42,730 bases of DNA from Caldibacillus thermoamylovorans (GTDB lineage Bacteria; Bacillota; Bacilli; Bacillales; Caldibacillaceae). Where the stretch lies: NCBI RefSeq assembly GCF_000751775.1, contig NZ_CCRF01000105.1, positions 1 to 42,730 of the forward strand. Reading direction: 5' to 3'. A program made the translations under genes and the position numbers. The notes beneath the pieces are model-generated. The model saw only the letters and a list, made by a program, of their open reading frames with translations, did not search any database and was not told the DNA's origin. Positions within the stretch are counted from its first letter, which is position 1. Each line of letters begins with the position of its first letter. Below are positions 35,181-42,730 of this stretch, one piece after another.

Positions 35181-36029
35181 CTACGAGTCCGAATTCAAAA
35201 TTTCTAAAATACGGTTTAAATCGTCTTTAGAAAAAAATTGGATTTCTATTTTCCCCTTGTTTTTTGATTGTTTAATATTAACAGTTGTTCCAAATCTTTC
35301 ACGTAAATATGTTTCTTGTTCGATTAAAAAGATATCTTTCTTTTCTTTTTGATTTTTTGTTTCACGTGGAACATTTTTATTCAAGTTGTTGACAAGTTGT
35401 TCCAATTGCCGAACATTTAATTGTTCTTTTATTACTTTGTCTACAACAGGTTTTATTTTATCCTTTTTCTTTAATCCGAGCAGTGCACGACCATGGCCCA
35501 TTGACAATTTACCATCAATAATCAACTGCTGAATTTCCTTTGGTAAAGAAAGTAGGCGAACATGATTTGCGATATGCGGTCTACTTTTTCCCAATCTTTT
35601 TGCCAATTGTTCTTGAGTGATGTGCAGCTGATCCATCAGCATTTGGTAAGCTGCCCCTTCTTCAATGGGGGTTAAATCTTCTCTTTGTAAATTTTCTAAT
35701 ACAGCTAATTCCATCATTTGCTGGTCATTTAAATCTCTTACAACAACCGGAACGATGTCCAACCCCGCCATTTTCGCAGCACGGTAGCGACGTTCACCAA
35801 CAACAATTTCATATCCTTTTATACTTTTGCGAACAATTAAAGGCTGAAGGATACCATGTTCAAGAATGGATTGCTTTAATTCTTCAATCGCTTCATCCGA
35901 GAAAATTTTTCGTGGCTGATACGGATTTGGTCGTAATTCTTTAATATTTACTTCTTGAACGGTTTCTTCTTCTTCTAATTTTACATTTGAAAACAAAGAA
36001 TCTAACCCTTTGCCAAGACCTTTAGCCAT
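35181..36029 (-). CDS. parB: Chromosome partitioning protein ParB (Spo0J)
   Basis: A CTP-dependent DNA clamp that loads at parS and recruits SMC. The 282 residues have an N-terminal ParA-activating lysine/arginine segment, the CTPase domain with NPYQPRKIF and the GERRYRAAKMAGL box, the helix-turn-helix (TQEQLAKRLGKSRPHIANHVRLL) and a C-terminal dimerisation domain. The ATG overlaps the parA end by eight bases. Its own coding sequence carries a parS site (35358-35373), as spo0J does in B. subtilis. Homologous to the adjacent Noc; assigned ParB because of the parA partner and parS. Confidence 0.96.
   Translation of the reverse strand: MAKGLGKGLDSLFSNVKLEEEETVQEVNIKELRPNPYQPRKIFSDEAIEELKQSILEHGILQPLIVRKSIKGYEIVVGERRYRAAKMAGLDIVPVVVRDLNDQQMMELAVLENLQREDLTPIEEGAAYQMLMDQLHITQEQLAKRLGKSRPHIANHVRLLSLPKEIQQLIIDGKLSMGHGRALLGLKKKDKIKPVVDKVIKEQLNVRQLEQLVNNLNKNVPRETKNQKEKKDIFLIEQETYLRERFGTTVNIKQSKNKGKIEIQFFSKDDLNRILEILNSDS
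35358..35373. other. parS site within parB
   Basis: TGTTTCACGTGGAACA on the plus strand, i.e. TGTTCCACGTGAAACA on the other, fits the ParB target consensus. The same form lies inside B. subtilis spo0J. Confidence 0.92.
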
Positions 36030-36783
36030 TCACCACCACTTCCTTTGCTAATTCTAGGTACACTTCTGCACCCCTGGATCTTGGATCATAAATGATTATT
36101 GGTTTACCGTAACTCGGTGCCTCACTTAGTCGGACATTTCTTGGAATAATTGTATTAAAAACCTTATTTTGAAAGTATTTCTTTACTTCATCAATCACTT
36201 GGATTCCTAAATTTGTTCGGGCATCCAGCATCGTTAAGAGAACACCCTCTATTTTTAAATCACTGTTTAAATGTTTTTGTACGAGACGAACTGTATTCAG
36301 TAACTGACTCAGACCTTCCAAGGCATAATATTCACATTGCACCGGTATCAGGACAGAATCTGCTGCCGTCAATGCATTTAAGGTTAATAGCCCTAAAGAT
36401 GGAGGACAGTCGATAATAATATAATCAAACTGATCCTTTACTTGTAATAGAGCATGTTTCAATCTCATTTCCCTTGAAATCGTTGGTACTAATTCAATTT
36501 CCGCTCCCGCTAACTGAATCGTTGCAGGGATGACAAATAAATTTTCAACTTGAGTAGAAAGAACAACATTTTTCGTATCTTCATCATCAATTAAAATATC
36601 ATATATACATTTTGAAACATCAGCTTTTTCTATACCTATCCCACTTGTTGCGTTACCTTGTGGGTCTACATCGACAAGCAATACTTTTTTTCCAATATAA
36701 GCTAAACAGGCAGACAAATTAACAGATGTTGTCGTTTTTCCTACTCCGCCTTTTTGGTTAGCAATTGCAATAATCTTACTCAC
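36022..36783 (-). CDS. parA: Chromosome partitioning ATPase ParA (Soj)
   Basis: A Walker-type ParA ATPase of 253 residues with deviant Walker A KGGVGKTTTSVNL (10-22), Walker A' DVDPQGNAT and Walker B YIIIDCPPSLG. With ParB it positions origins; Soj also regulates DnaA-dependent initiation in B. subtilis. The start is a GTG at 36781-36783, five bases after AGGTG. It forms an overlapping pair with parB. Confidence 0.96.
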   Translation of the reverse strand: MSKIIAIANQKGGVGKTTTSVNLSACLAYIGKKVLLVDVDPQGNATSGIGIEKADVSKCIYDILIDDEDTKNVVLSTQVENLFVIPATIQLAGAEIELVPTISREMRLKHALLQVKDQFDYIIIDCPPSLGLLTLNALTAADSVLIPVQCEYYALEGLSQLLNTVRLVQKHLNSDLKIEGVLLTMLDARTNLGIQVIDEVKKYFQNKVFNTIIPRNVRLSEAPSYGKPIIIYDPRSRGAEVYLELAKEVVVNG

Positions 36784-36950
36784 AGTTTCACCTACCTTAA
36801 AACTTAAAACTTATTCTATTTTACCATGAAAATGAGAAAAAAACTTTTCATTTCTATAAATAATCATTGGCATTTAATCATATGAAATTTTACCATTCTA
36901 GTAGTTTTATTGGCTAATACTGATATTTTTAAGATTCACAAAAAAATTTT

Positions 36951-36984
36951 CAATAAAAAAAAAGACTGAACCAAGCAGTCTTTT
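36951..36984 (-). terminator. Terminator after noc
   Basis: AAAAGACTG and CAGTCTTTT form a 9-bp stem with a 7-base loop, followed on the minus strand by nine T residues. It stands about 220 bases beyond the noc stop. Confidence 0.75.
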
Positions 36985-37005
36985 CATATATGTTAAGAAA
37001 GTTTT

Positions 37006-37048
37006 AAATTTCCAACAAAGATGCCCTATGCGGCCCAGTTGGAAATTT
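37006..37048. other. Strong 11-bp hairpin with 21-base GC-rich loop, downstream of noc
   Basis: AAATTTCCAAC and GTTGGAAATTT pair perfectly around a 21-base loop containing GCCCTATGCGGCCC. There is no T-run directly after it, and a proper terminator follows closely. The interval 36784-37207 otherwise contains no supported gene. The hairpin could be a processing or stability element or the end of a small RNA. Confidence 0.4.
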
Positions 37049-37207
37049 TAAGAATTACAGATTAGCACACAAGGAAAGCATCGAAAGCATAAACTCCCTA
37101 TAAAAAAAGCCATCACTTTATCAATAAATGCATCGCAGCCGAAAACATGGTATCTTTTTTTTTTGCACTGACGCCCGCGTTTTCCTTCCATAACAAATTC
37201 TATTAAT

Positions 37208-38074
37208 CTATGATTTCTTTTTAGGAATGCGAATGGTGATTTGATAAAAATCATCGAGCTCTTCCTCAACCGAGTCAACATTAATTCCACTTTTATGTAC
37301 CATTTGCAAAGATTGTCTGATTGTATTAACCGCGATTCTGACGTCTTTACTAAAAGAAATCCGCTTTGGTTTCGGCTTCGCATCCTGTGATAATAGTTTA
37401 TTAATTCTTTCTTCCGTTTGTTTTACGTTTAAATTTTTTTCGATTACCTCGTTAAAAACCTTTAACTGTTTTTCTTCATCTTTTAGTGGCATCAATGCCC
37501 GGGCATGTCGTTCAGTAATCGTTTTCGACAATAAAGCTTCTTGAATTGGTTGGGGGAGCTTGAGCAACCGAAGTTTATTCGCAACCGTCGATTGGCTTTT
37601 TCCAAGACGTTGGGCTAAAGCTTCTTGCGTTAATTCATGAATTTCAATCAATTGATTGTAGGCAATTGCTTCTTCAATCGGTGTCAGTTCTTCTCTTTGT
37701 AAGTTCTCAATTAAAGCAATCGAAGCCGTTTGTTTATCGTTCATATCTTTAATAATGGCAGGAACATATTCCCAACCTAATTTTTTTATGGCCCGATAGC
37801 GTCTTTCTCCAGCAATAATTTCATACTGATCATGGTCCAGTTGGCGAATGACAATTGGTTGGATCATCCCATGTGTATGAATCGTCCGTGCTAATTCATC
37901 AATTTTTTCTTCATCAAAAATCGTTCGGGGTTGAAACCGATTAGGAATAATTTGTTCGACTGGAACTTTAACGATTTCCTCTCTGTCAACGTCTAATAAA
38001 GTTTCTTTTTCTTCATCCATATTTGTCTCCAACTTTTCAGTAACCCCAAATATACGTGATAATGGATGTTTCAT
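37208..38074 (-). CDS. noc: Nucleoid occlusion protein Noc
   Basis: A ParB-family CTP-dependent clamp that binds NBS sites, associates with the membrane through an N-terminal amphipathic helix and blocks FtsZ assembly over the nucleoid. The 288 residues begin [10 protein letters not shown] (amphipathic), then the [14 protein letters not shown] and [13 protein letters not shown] CTPase motifs and a helix-turn-helix ([23 protein letters not shown]). The N-terminal helix and the position between rsmG and parA distinguish it from ParB. GGTG precedes the ATG at 38074. A plausible promoter is at 38309-38337. Confidence 0.94.
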   Translation of the reverse strand: MKHPLSRIFGVTEKLETNMDEEKETLLDVDREEIVKVPVEQIIPNRFQPRTIFDEEKIDELARTIHTHGMIQPIVIRQLDHDQYEIIAGERRYRAIKKLGWEYVPAIIKDMNDKQTASIALIENLQREELTPIEEAIAYNQLIEIHELTQEALAQRLGKSQSTVANKLRLLKLPQPIQEALLSKTITERHARALMPLKDEEKQLKVFNEVIEKNLNVKQTEERINKLLSQDAKPKPKRISFSKDVRIAVNTIRQSLQMVHKSGINVDSVEEELDDFYQITIRIPKKKS

Positions 38075-38308
38075 TATTCTTCACCATCCTTTTAAAACTC
38101 CCTGGCCTTGAAGAAACTTGTTTAATATATCGTCAGCACCCAAAAAGACATGTTTCTACAAAAACTTACTCCCTAGCGAACATTTGTGCTATTCAAATGA
38201 TTATTCATCTTGTACCTAGTGTAAAGCCTTTTTAGAGTGTTTATCATTAGTCAGAACTGATCCAATCAAAAAATGATATCTCCATCCATAAAATAACCGT
38301 AGTATACT
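38075..38308. other. Non-coding leader interval upstream of noc
   Basis: About 230 bases between the noc start and its likely promoter. No gene and no clear riboswitch-like structure seen. Confidence 0.35.
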
Positions 38309-38337
38309 TATATACATATTTCTCTATTTCCCGCCAA
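38309..38337 (-). promoter_or_regulatory. Candidate noc promoter
   Basis: TTGGCG (38332-38337), 17 bases, TATATA (38309-38314) on the minus strand. ATTTCCCG inside the spacer and -35 region resembles half of the Noc-binding site (ATTTCCCGGGAAAT), a weak hint at autoregulation. Confidence 0.4.
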
Positions 38338-38398
38338 GTTCCTTCTTATTCGAATCAAATTTTGTAAATTTATGAAAGAACATGTTTTGTCTCTTTTA

Positions 38399-39118
38399 TT
38401 ATAAAGGATTTTTCGTTGGAACGCCCGGTTTTCTCGGGTATTTTTTTGGTGTTGATTTTGCTTTATGGATATGGATGATGGTCCGTTCACTATTTTCAAA
38501 AGGCAAAATGAAAGATTGTACCCCGGAAATATTTCCTCCGAGCGTCATAATTGCCTTTTTCCCCTCTTCCAATTCTTCTTCTCCACTTGCTCCCTTTAAA
38601 GCAATGAAATACCCGCCCGGTTTTACTAAAGGTAAGCAAAATTCACTTAGGATTGACATTTTGGCCACTGCCCGAGCGGTTACCAAGTCATACTTTTCCC
38701 GGTGTTGCGGATTTTGACCGAATATTTCTGCTCGATCGTGGTATAAATGGACATCTGTTAATTTTAATGTTGTCACTAATTCTTCTAAAAAATTAATTCG
38801 CTTATTTAAGGAGTCTACAATGGAAACTTGAATATGAGGAAAGGCGATTTTCAAAGGAATACTTGGAAAACCGGCACCTGCACCTACATCACAAACAGTA
38901 AAATTTTCAGCCAATGACCATGGAAATTCCCTGACGATCGTCAAAGAGTCATAAAAATGTTTTAAGAAAACCTCTCCCTTTTCTGTAATGGCTGTTAAAT
39001 TCATTTTTTCGTTCCAATGAATTAAAGTTTGATAATATATTTCAAATTGATGAAGCTGCTCATCCGTTAAATGAATATGCAACTTTTCTAATTGTGATAG
39101 AAATTGTTCTCTATTCAA
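38399..39118 (-). CDS. rsmG: 16S rRNA (guanine527-N7)-methyltransferase RsmG
   Basis: RsmG (GidB) methylates G527 of 16S rRNA; its loss gives low-level streptomycin resistance. From the TTG at 39116-39118 the protein has 239 residues, the B. subtilis length, and starts NREQFLSQLEKL in line with the family. GGAAAGAG lies nine bases upstream. The frame remains open 14 codons further but without a signal. SAM motif VCDVGAGAGFPSIPLKI and NEKMNLTAITE are intact. It follows mnmG closely and belongs to the mnmE-mnmG-rsmG transcript. Confidence 0.94.
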   Translation of the reverse strand: MNREQFLSQLEKLHIHLTDEQLHQFEIYYQTLIHWNEKMNLTAITEKGEVFLKHFYDSLTIVREFPWSLAENFTVCDVGAGAGFPSIPLKIAFPHIQVSIVDSLNKRINFLEELVTTLKLTDVHLYHDRAEIFGQNPQHREKYDLVTARAVAKMSILSEFCLPLVKPGGYFIALKGASGEEELEEGKKAIMTLGGNISGVQSFILPFENSERTIIHIHKAKSTPKKYPRKPGVPTKNPL

Positions 39119-39175
39119 TTTGCTCACTCTTTCCGAGGAAGTTGTTTTCACTTTAGCCAATGAGCAACATTTTTG

Positions 39176-41071
39176 TTACTCATTGGCGACGCGGGCAATT
39201 TTTCCTTGTTCCAAATATATGAGTAAAATGGATATATCAGCCGGATTGACTCCTGATATTCTTGATGCTTGAGCCAACGTTAATGGATGAACTTTTTTTA
39301 AGTTTTCTCTTGCTTCATTCGCCAACCCTTGAATCGCATCGTAATCAATATTGAGTGGGATTTTTTTATCTTCCATTTTCTTGAGCCGCTCAACTTGTTG
39401 TAAAGCTTTACTAATATAACCTTCATATTTGATTTGAATTTCGACTTGTTCTTCAATCTCAGGTGATAATTCTTCTTCTGCCGGGATTAATTTTTTTAGA
39501 TAATCATACTTCATTTCCGGTCTTTTTAATAAATCACTGGCTAAAATCCCGTCTTTCAATTCACTTCCGCCGATACTTTTGATTAATTCTTGCGTTTTTG
39601 CATTTGGTTTGATTCTGGTTGCATGTAACCTTTTTATTTCCCGGTCAATTTTTTCTTTTTTCTCAAGGAATCGTTGGAACCGTTCTTCACTAATTAACCC
39701 AAGCTTATATCCAAGATCCGTAAGACGTAAATCAGCGTTATCGTGACGTAGTAATAATCGATATTCTGCTCTTGACGTTAACAGACGATAAGGCTCAACC
39801 GTACCTTTTGTCACCAGGTCATCGATTAATACACCGATATAGGCTTCCGACCGTTTTAAAATCACTTCTTCTGTTTTGCCGAGCGCACGTAAGCCTGCAT
39901 TAATTCCTGCCATTAATCCTTGTCCGGCCGCTTCTTCATAACCGCTTGTTCCATTAATTTGTCCCGCTGTATACAGATTTTTAACTGCTTTTGTTTCCAA
40001 AGTCGGCCATAACTGTGTTGGAATGATTGCATCATATTCAATCGCATAACCGGTTCGCATCATTTTTGCATTTTCTAATCCCGGTATTGTTTTTAATAAT
40101 TCGTGTTGCACCTCTTCCGGAAGGCTTGTAGAAAGGCCTTGTACATAGACTTCTTCTGTATTTCTCCCTTCAGGTTCCAAAAAAATTTGATGACGCGGTT
40201 TATCGTGGAAGCGAACAACTTTATCTTCAATGGATGGACAATATCTTGGTCCTCTGCCTTTAATCATCCCGGAAAACATTGGGCTGCGGTGTAAATTAGC
40301 ATCAATTAATTTATGACTTTCTTCTGTTGTATACGTTAGCCAACAAGGCAATTGATTGGTAATCTCCTCCATTGTTTCATAAGAGAATGTTCGCGGATGT
40401 TCATCACCCGGTTGGATTTCCGTTTTTGAATAATCGATTGTATTTCCATTTACCCGTGGCGGTGTACCCGTTTTAAAGCGAACTAAATCAAAACCGAGTT
40501 GTTCTAAATGCTCGGAAAGTTTTATGGAAGGTTGTTGATTATTCGGTCCGCTCGAATATTTTAATTCACCAATAATTATTTCCCCGCGTAAAAACGTTCC
40601 TGTTGTGACAACGACCGTTTTTGCACGGTAAATGGCTCCTGTTTTTGTTATAACACCTTGACATTCACCATCTTCAATAATTAATTGTTCAACCATTCCT
40701 TGGATTAATTCCAGATTCTCTTGATTTTCTAACATTTTTTTCATTTCTTGTTGATACAATACTTTATCTGCTTGAGCCCGTAATGCCCGGACTGCAGGAC
40801 CTTTCCCGGTATTGAGCATGCGCATTTGAATGGCTGTTTTATCAATGACTTTTCCCATTGCTCCGCCTAAAGCATCAATTTCCCGAACAACAATACCTTT
40901 TGCCGGACCGCCGATGGACGGATTACAATACATGAAAGCGATCATATCAAGGCTGATCGTAATTAAAGCTGTTTTTGCACCCATTTTCGCTGTTGCTAGA
41001 GCCGCTTCACATCCGGCATGTCCGGCTCCTACAACAACGACATCATATTCTCCCGCTTCATATGTTTGCAT
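39176..41071 (-). CDS. mnmG: tRNA uridine-5-carboxymethylaminomethyl modification enzyme MnmG (GidA)
   Basis: The FAD- and NADH-binding partner of MnmE in making (c)mnm5U34 of tRNAs. The 631 residues include N-terminal FAD-binding [17 protein letters not shown], the [11 protein letters not shown] motif, GTFLRGEI, the catalytic region [17 protein letters not shown] and a helical C-terminal domain that contacts MnmE and tRNA. GGAGGT lies six bases before the ATG at 41071. It is 19 bases downstream of mnmE. Confidence 0.97.
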   Translation of the reverse strand: MQTYEAGEYDVVVVGAGHAGCEAALATAKMGAKTALITISLDMIAFMYCNPSIGGPAKGIVVREIDALGGAMGKVIDKTAIQMRMLNTGKGPAVRALRAQADKVLYQQEMKKMLENQENLELIQGMVEQLIIEDGECQGVITKTGAIYRAKTVVVTTGTFLRGEIIIGELKYSSGPNNQQPSIKLSEHLEQLGFDLVRFKTGTPPRVNGNTIDYSKTEIQPGDEHPRTFSYETMEEITNQLPCWLTYTTEESHKLIDANLHRSPMFSGMIKGRGPRYCPSIEDKVVRFHDKPRHQIFLEPEGRNTEEVYVQGLSTSLPEEVQHELLKTIPGLENAKMMRTGYAIEYDAIIPTQLWPTLETKAVKNLYTAGQINGTSGYEEAAGQGLMAGINAGLRALGKTEEVILKRSEAYIGVLIDDLVTKGTVEPYRLLTSRAEYRLLLRHDNADLRLTDLGYKLGLISEERFQRFLEKKEKIDREIKRLHATRIKPNAKTQELIKSIGGSELKDGILASDLLKRPEMKYDYLKKLIPAEEELSPEIEEQVEIQIKYEGYISKALQQVERLKKMEDKKIPLNIDYDAIQGLANEARENLKKVHPLTLAQASRISGVNPADISILLIYLEQGKIARVANE

Positions 41072-41089
41072 TTTCTAACCTCCATTCCC

Positions 41090-42475
41090 CTACTTTCCTA
41101 AACAAAATTGGGAAAATAATTTATTAATTAATTCATCGTGGACACTTTCACCAATAATTTCGCCCAACAGTTCCCACGTTTTTGTCATATCAATTTGGAC
41201 AATATCAATTGGAACTTCCATCCCAATTCCATCTAATGCATCATTTATTGATTGCAACGCTTGATTCAGTAACCCAATGTGGCGTGCATTCGATACATAT
41301 GTTAAGTCATCCGCTTCCAGATTACCGGCCATATACATGTTTGAAATCATTGTTTCCAATTCTTCAATTCCTTTATCATCTTTGACCGAGATTTTGACAA
41401 TTTTCCGACCGCGAGCCATCCTCTTTATCTCATTAAAATCGATTTTTTGAGGCAAGTCTACTTTATTGACAACAATAATCGCATCCATTCCCTCGATTGT
41501 GTCAAATAAATGAATGTCCTCCTCTGTCAACGGTTCATTATTATTCAGCAAAAATAAAATTAAGTCCGCTTCCCGCAACACTTGCCGGGACCGTTCGACA
41601 CCGATTTTTTCAACCACATCCTCCGTGTCACGAATTCCGGCTGTGTCAATTAACTTTAATGGGACGCCATGAATATTTACATATTCTTCAATCACATCTC
41701 TTGTTGTCCCCGGTATATCTGTAACGATCGCTTTATTTTCATGGACAAAGCTGTTTAATAACGAAGATTTGCCGACATTTGGCCGCCCGATAATTACGGT
41801 TTTTATTCCCTCCCGTAAAATTTTTCCCTGCTTCGCTGTCTCAAGCAACTTCTCAATTTCTGATTTGACATATAACGCCTTTTCTTTAAAAAGTTTATGT
41901 GTCATTTCTTCTACATCATCATATTCCGGATAATCAATATTTACTTCAACCTGGGCTAAAACTTCCAACAGCTCTTGCCGCAATCTCTTAATTTTTTTCG
42001 ATAACCGACCTTCCAATTGTCCAATCGCATTCGTCATTGCTTTATCGGTTTTTGCTCTGATTAAATCCATAATTGCTTCCGCTTGTGATAAATCAATCCG
42101 CCCATTTAAAAATGCCCTTTTTGTGAATTCACCCGGTTCAGCTATACGGGCACCGTGGGTTAATACTAATTGCAGGACGCGATTTACGGACAATAAACCA
42201 CCATGGCAGTTGATTTCAACTACATCCTCACGTGTAAATGTTTTCGGAGCTCGCATTACCGAAACCATTACTTCCTCAATGGTCTTTTGTTCTTTAGGAT
42301 CATAAATATGACCATAATGGATCGTATGAGACGCTACCTCTTGCAATTTTTTTTCTGATGGACTTTGGAATATTTGATCAATAATATTTATTGCCTCCGG
42401 ACCCGAAATCCGAACAATCCCAATCGCTCCCTCACCAAGCGGAGTCGATATCGCTGCAATTGTATCTATATCCAT
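41090..42475 (-). CDS. mnmE: tRNA modification GTPase MnmE (TrmE, ThdF)
   Basis: A potassium-dependent GTPase, 461 residues: an N-terminal folate-binding domain ([25 protein letters not shown] start), a helical domain and an inserted G domain with G1 [15 protein letters not shown]2 GTTRDV, G3 DTAG, G4 NKVD. It ends FCLGK, the CxGK motif needed for modification. The ATG at 42473-42475 is preceded by GGTGAGG; the frame extends 18 codons further without a family match. It is the first gene of mnmE-mnmG-rsmG and the most origin-proximal gene in the window. Confidence 0.96.
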   Translation of the reverse strand: MDIDTIAAISTPLGEGAIGIVRISGPEAINIIDQIFQSPSEKKLQEVASHTIHYGHIYDPKEQKTIEEVMVSVMRAPKTFTREDVVEINCHGGLLSVNRVLQLVLTHGARIAEPGEFTKRAFLNGRIDLSQAEAIMDLIRAKTDKAMTNAIGQLEGRLSKKIKRLRQELLEVLAQVEVNIDYPEYDDVEEMTHKLFKEKALYVKSEIEKLLETAKQGKILREGIKTVIIGRPNVGKSSLLNSFVHENKAIVTDIPGTTRDVIEEYVNIHGVPLKLIDTAGIRDTEDVVEKIGVERSRQVLREADLILFLLNNNEPLTEEDIHLFDTIEGMDAIIVVNKVDLPQKIDFNEIKRMARGRKIVKISVKDDKGIEELETMISNMYMAGNLEADDLTYVSNARHIGLLNQALQSINDALDGIGMEVPIDIVQIDMTKTWELLGEIIGESVHDELINKLFSQFCLGK

Positions 42476-42600
42476 GCTTTCCTCACCTTTTACTAAATCT
42501 ATTTTATTATACTCTCCCGGTCGCACCAATCTCTATACTATATTAACGAAAATATTTCTTATATATCATCCAATTTATGTTTTATCTCATTCATTTTAAC

Positions 42601-42662
42601 TTATCCACATGTTGATAACAATTATTATACTGTTTGATTAAAATTTGTGCACATGTGGATGA
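42601..42662. promoter_or_regulatory. DnaA-box-like cluster upstream of mnmE
   Basis: TTATCCACA (42601-42609) is a perfect DnaA box. TGTTGATAA (42610-42618) and TGTGGATGA (42654-42662) are one-mismatch boxes in the opposite orientation. The surrounding DNA is very AT-rich. The 255 bases upstream of mnmE contain no gene. The Bacillus replication origin lies a few genes further in this direction. Confidence 0.5.
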
Positions 42663-42730
42663 TTAATTTTTTTGGTCAACAAGTAGAATTCGTATGCTTC
42701 AAAGAAACTTTTCCTTTCTTAACGTATAAG

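Noticed and set aside
37048-37192. A 47-residue cysteine-rich minus-strand frame starting MEGKRGRQCKKKRYH, just after noc
   Set aside because: No ribosome binding site before its ATG, a ten-base homopolymer inside, and no family I can recognise. Coding potential not supported.

Overview
The window looks like the oriC-proximal left arm of the chromosome of a low-GC, endospore-forming Bacillaceae. Almost every housekeeping gene is on the minus strand and follows the Bacillus order read from the origin side (right end) outward: mnmE, mnmG, rsmG, noc, parA(soj), parB(spo0J), a DUF554 gene, yyaC, a DUF951 gene, ychF, rpsF-ssb-rpsR, yybS, gdpP, rplI, dnaC, purA, an M23 peptidase gene, walRK-walH-walI-walJ, htrA, a CxxH/CxxC gene, rlmH. 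The sporulation-linked genes (soj/spo0J, yyaC) support an endospore former. The genus cannot be fixed from the sequence alone.

Region 1-6500 is accessory. At the left edge is the C-terminal part of a large serine recombinase. It runs tail-to-tail into the 3' end of rlmH, the gene whose 3' end is the chromosomal attachment site of staphylococcal SCC elements. Next come a DJ-1/PfpI gene remnant, an MFS transporter and an rlmCD-type rRNA methyltransferase on the plus strand. Directly after rlmCD lies the tail of a second, decayed serine recombinase. A near-copy of the rlmCD 3' end sits 1.87 kb further on, followed by what looks like the original rlmCD terminator. I read 4381-6267 as the collapsed remains of an element that had integrated into the 3' end of rlmCD; its cargo is a VOC (glyoxalase-fold) gene and an AraC-type regulator.

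Region 6400-24400 is the conserved block. It holds cell-wall homeostasis (walRK and its accessory genes, plus an M23/LysM/G5 peptidase), purine synthesis (purA with a well-formed PurBox pair and promoter), replication (dnaC, ssb), c-di-AMP turnover (gdpP) and ribosomal proteins (rplI, rpsR, rpsF). A perfect parS site lies between ssb and rpsF, and the rpsF leader resembles the S6:S18 autoregulatory RNA.

Region 24400-31830 is an insertion relative to the B. subtilis order, where ychF and rpsF are close. It is a complete acetoin-dehydrogenase-type 2-oxoacid dehydrogenase operon (acoL-acoA-acoB-acoC) behind a textbook sigma-54 -24/-12 promoter, with the sigma-54 activator gene acoR upstream. An IS-like 116-bp inverted-repeat fragment lies at one edge and an imperfect ~51-bp tandem repeat array at the other.

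Region 31830-42730 returns to the conserved origin-side genes: translation and tRNA modification (ychF, rsmG, mnmG, mnmE), chromosome segregation (parA, parB with a parS inside the gene, noc) and yyaC. A small cluster of DnaA-box-like sequences lies upstream of mnmE, and another lies beside the CxxH gene at 6427-6553. I saw no rRNA or tRNA genes and no CRISPR array.
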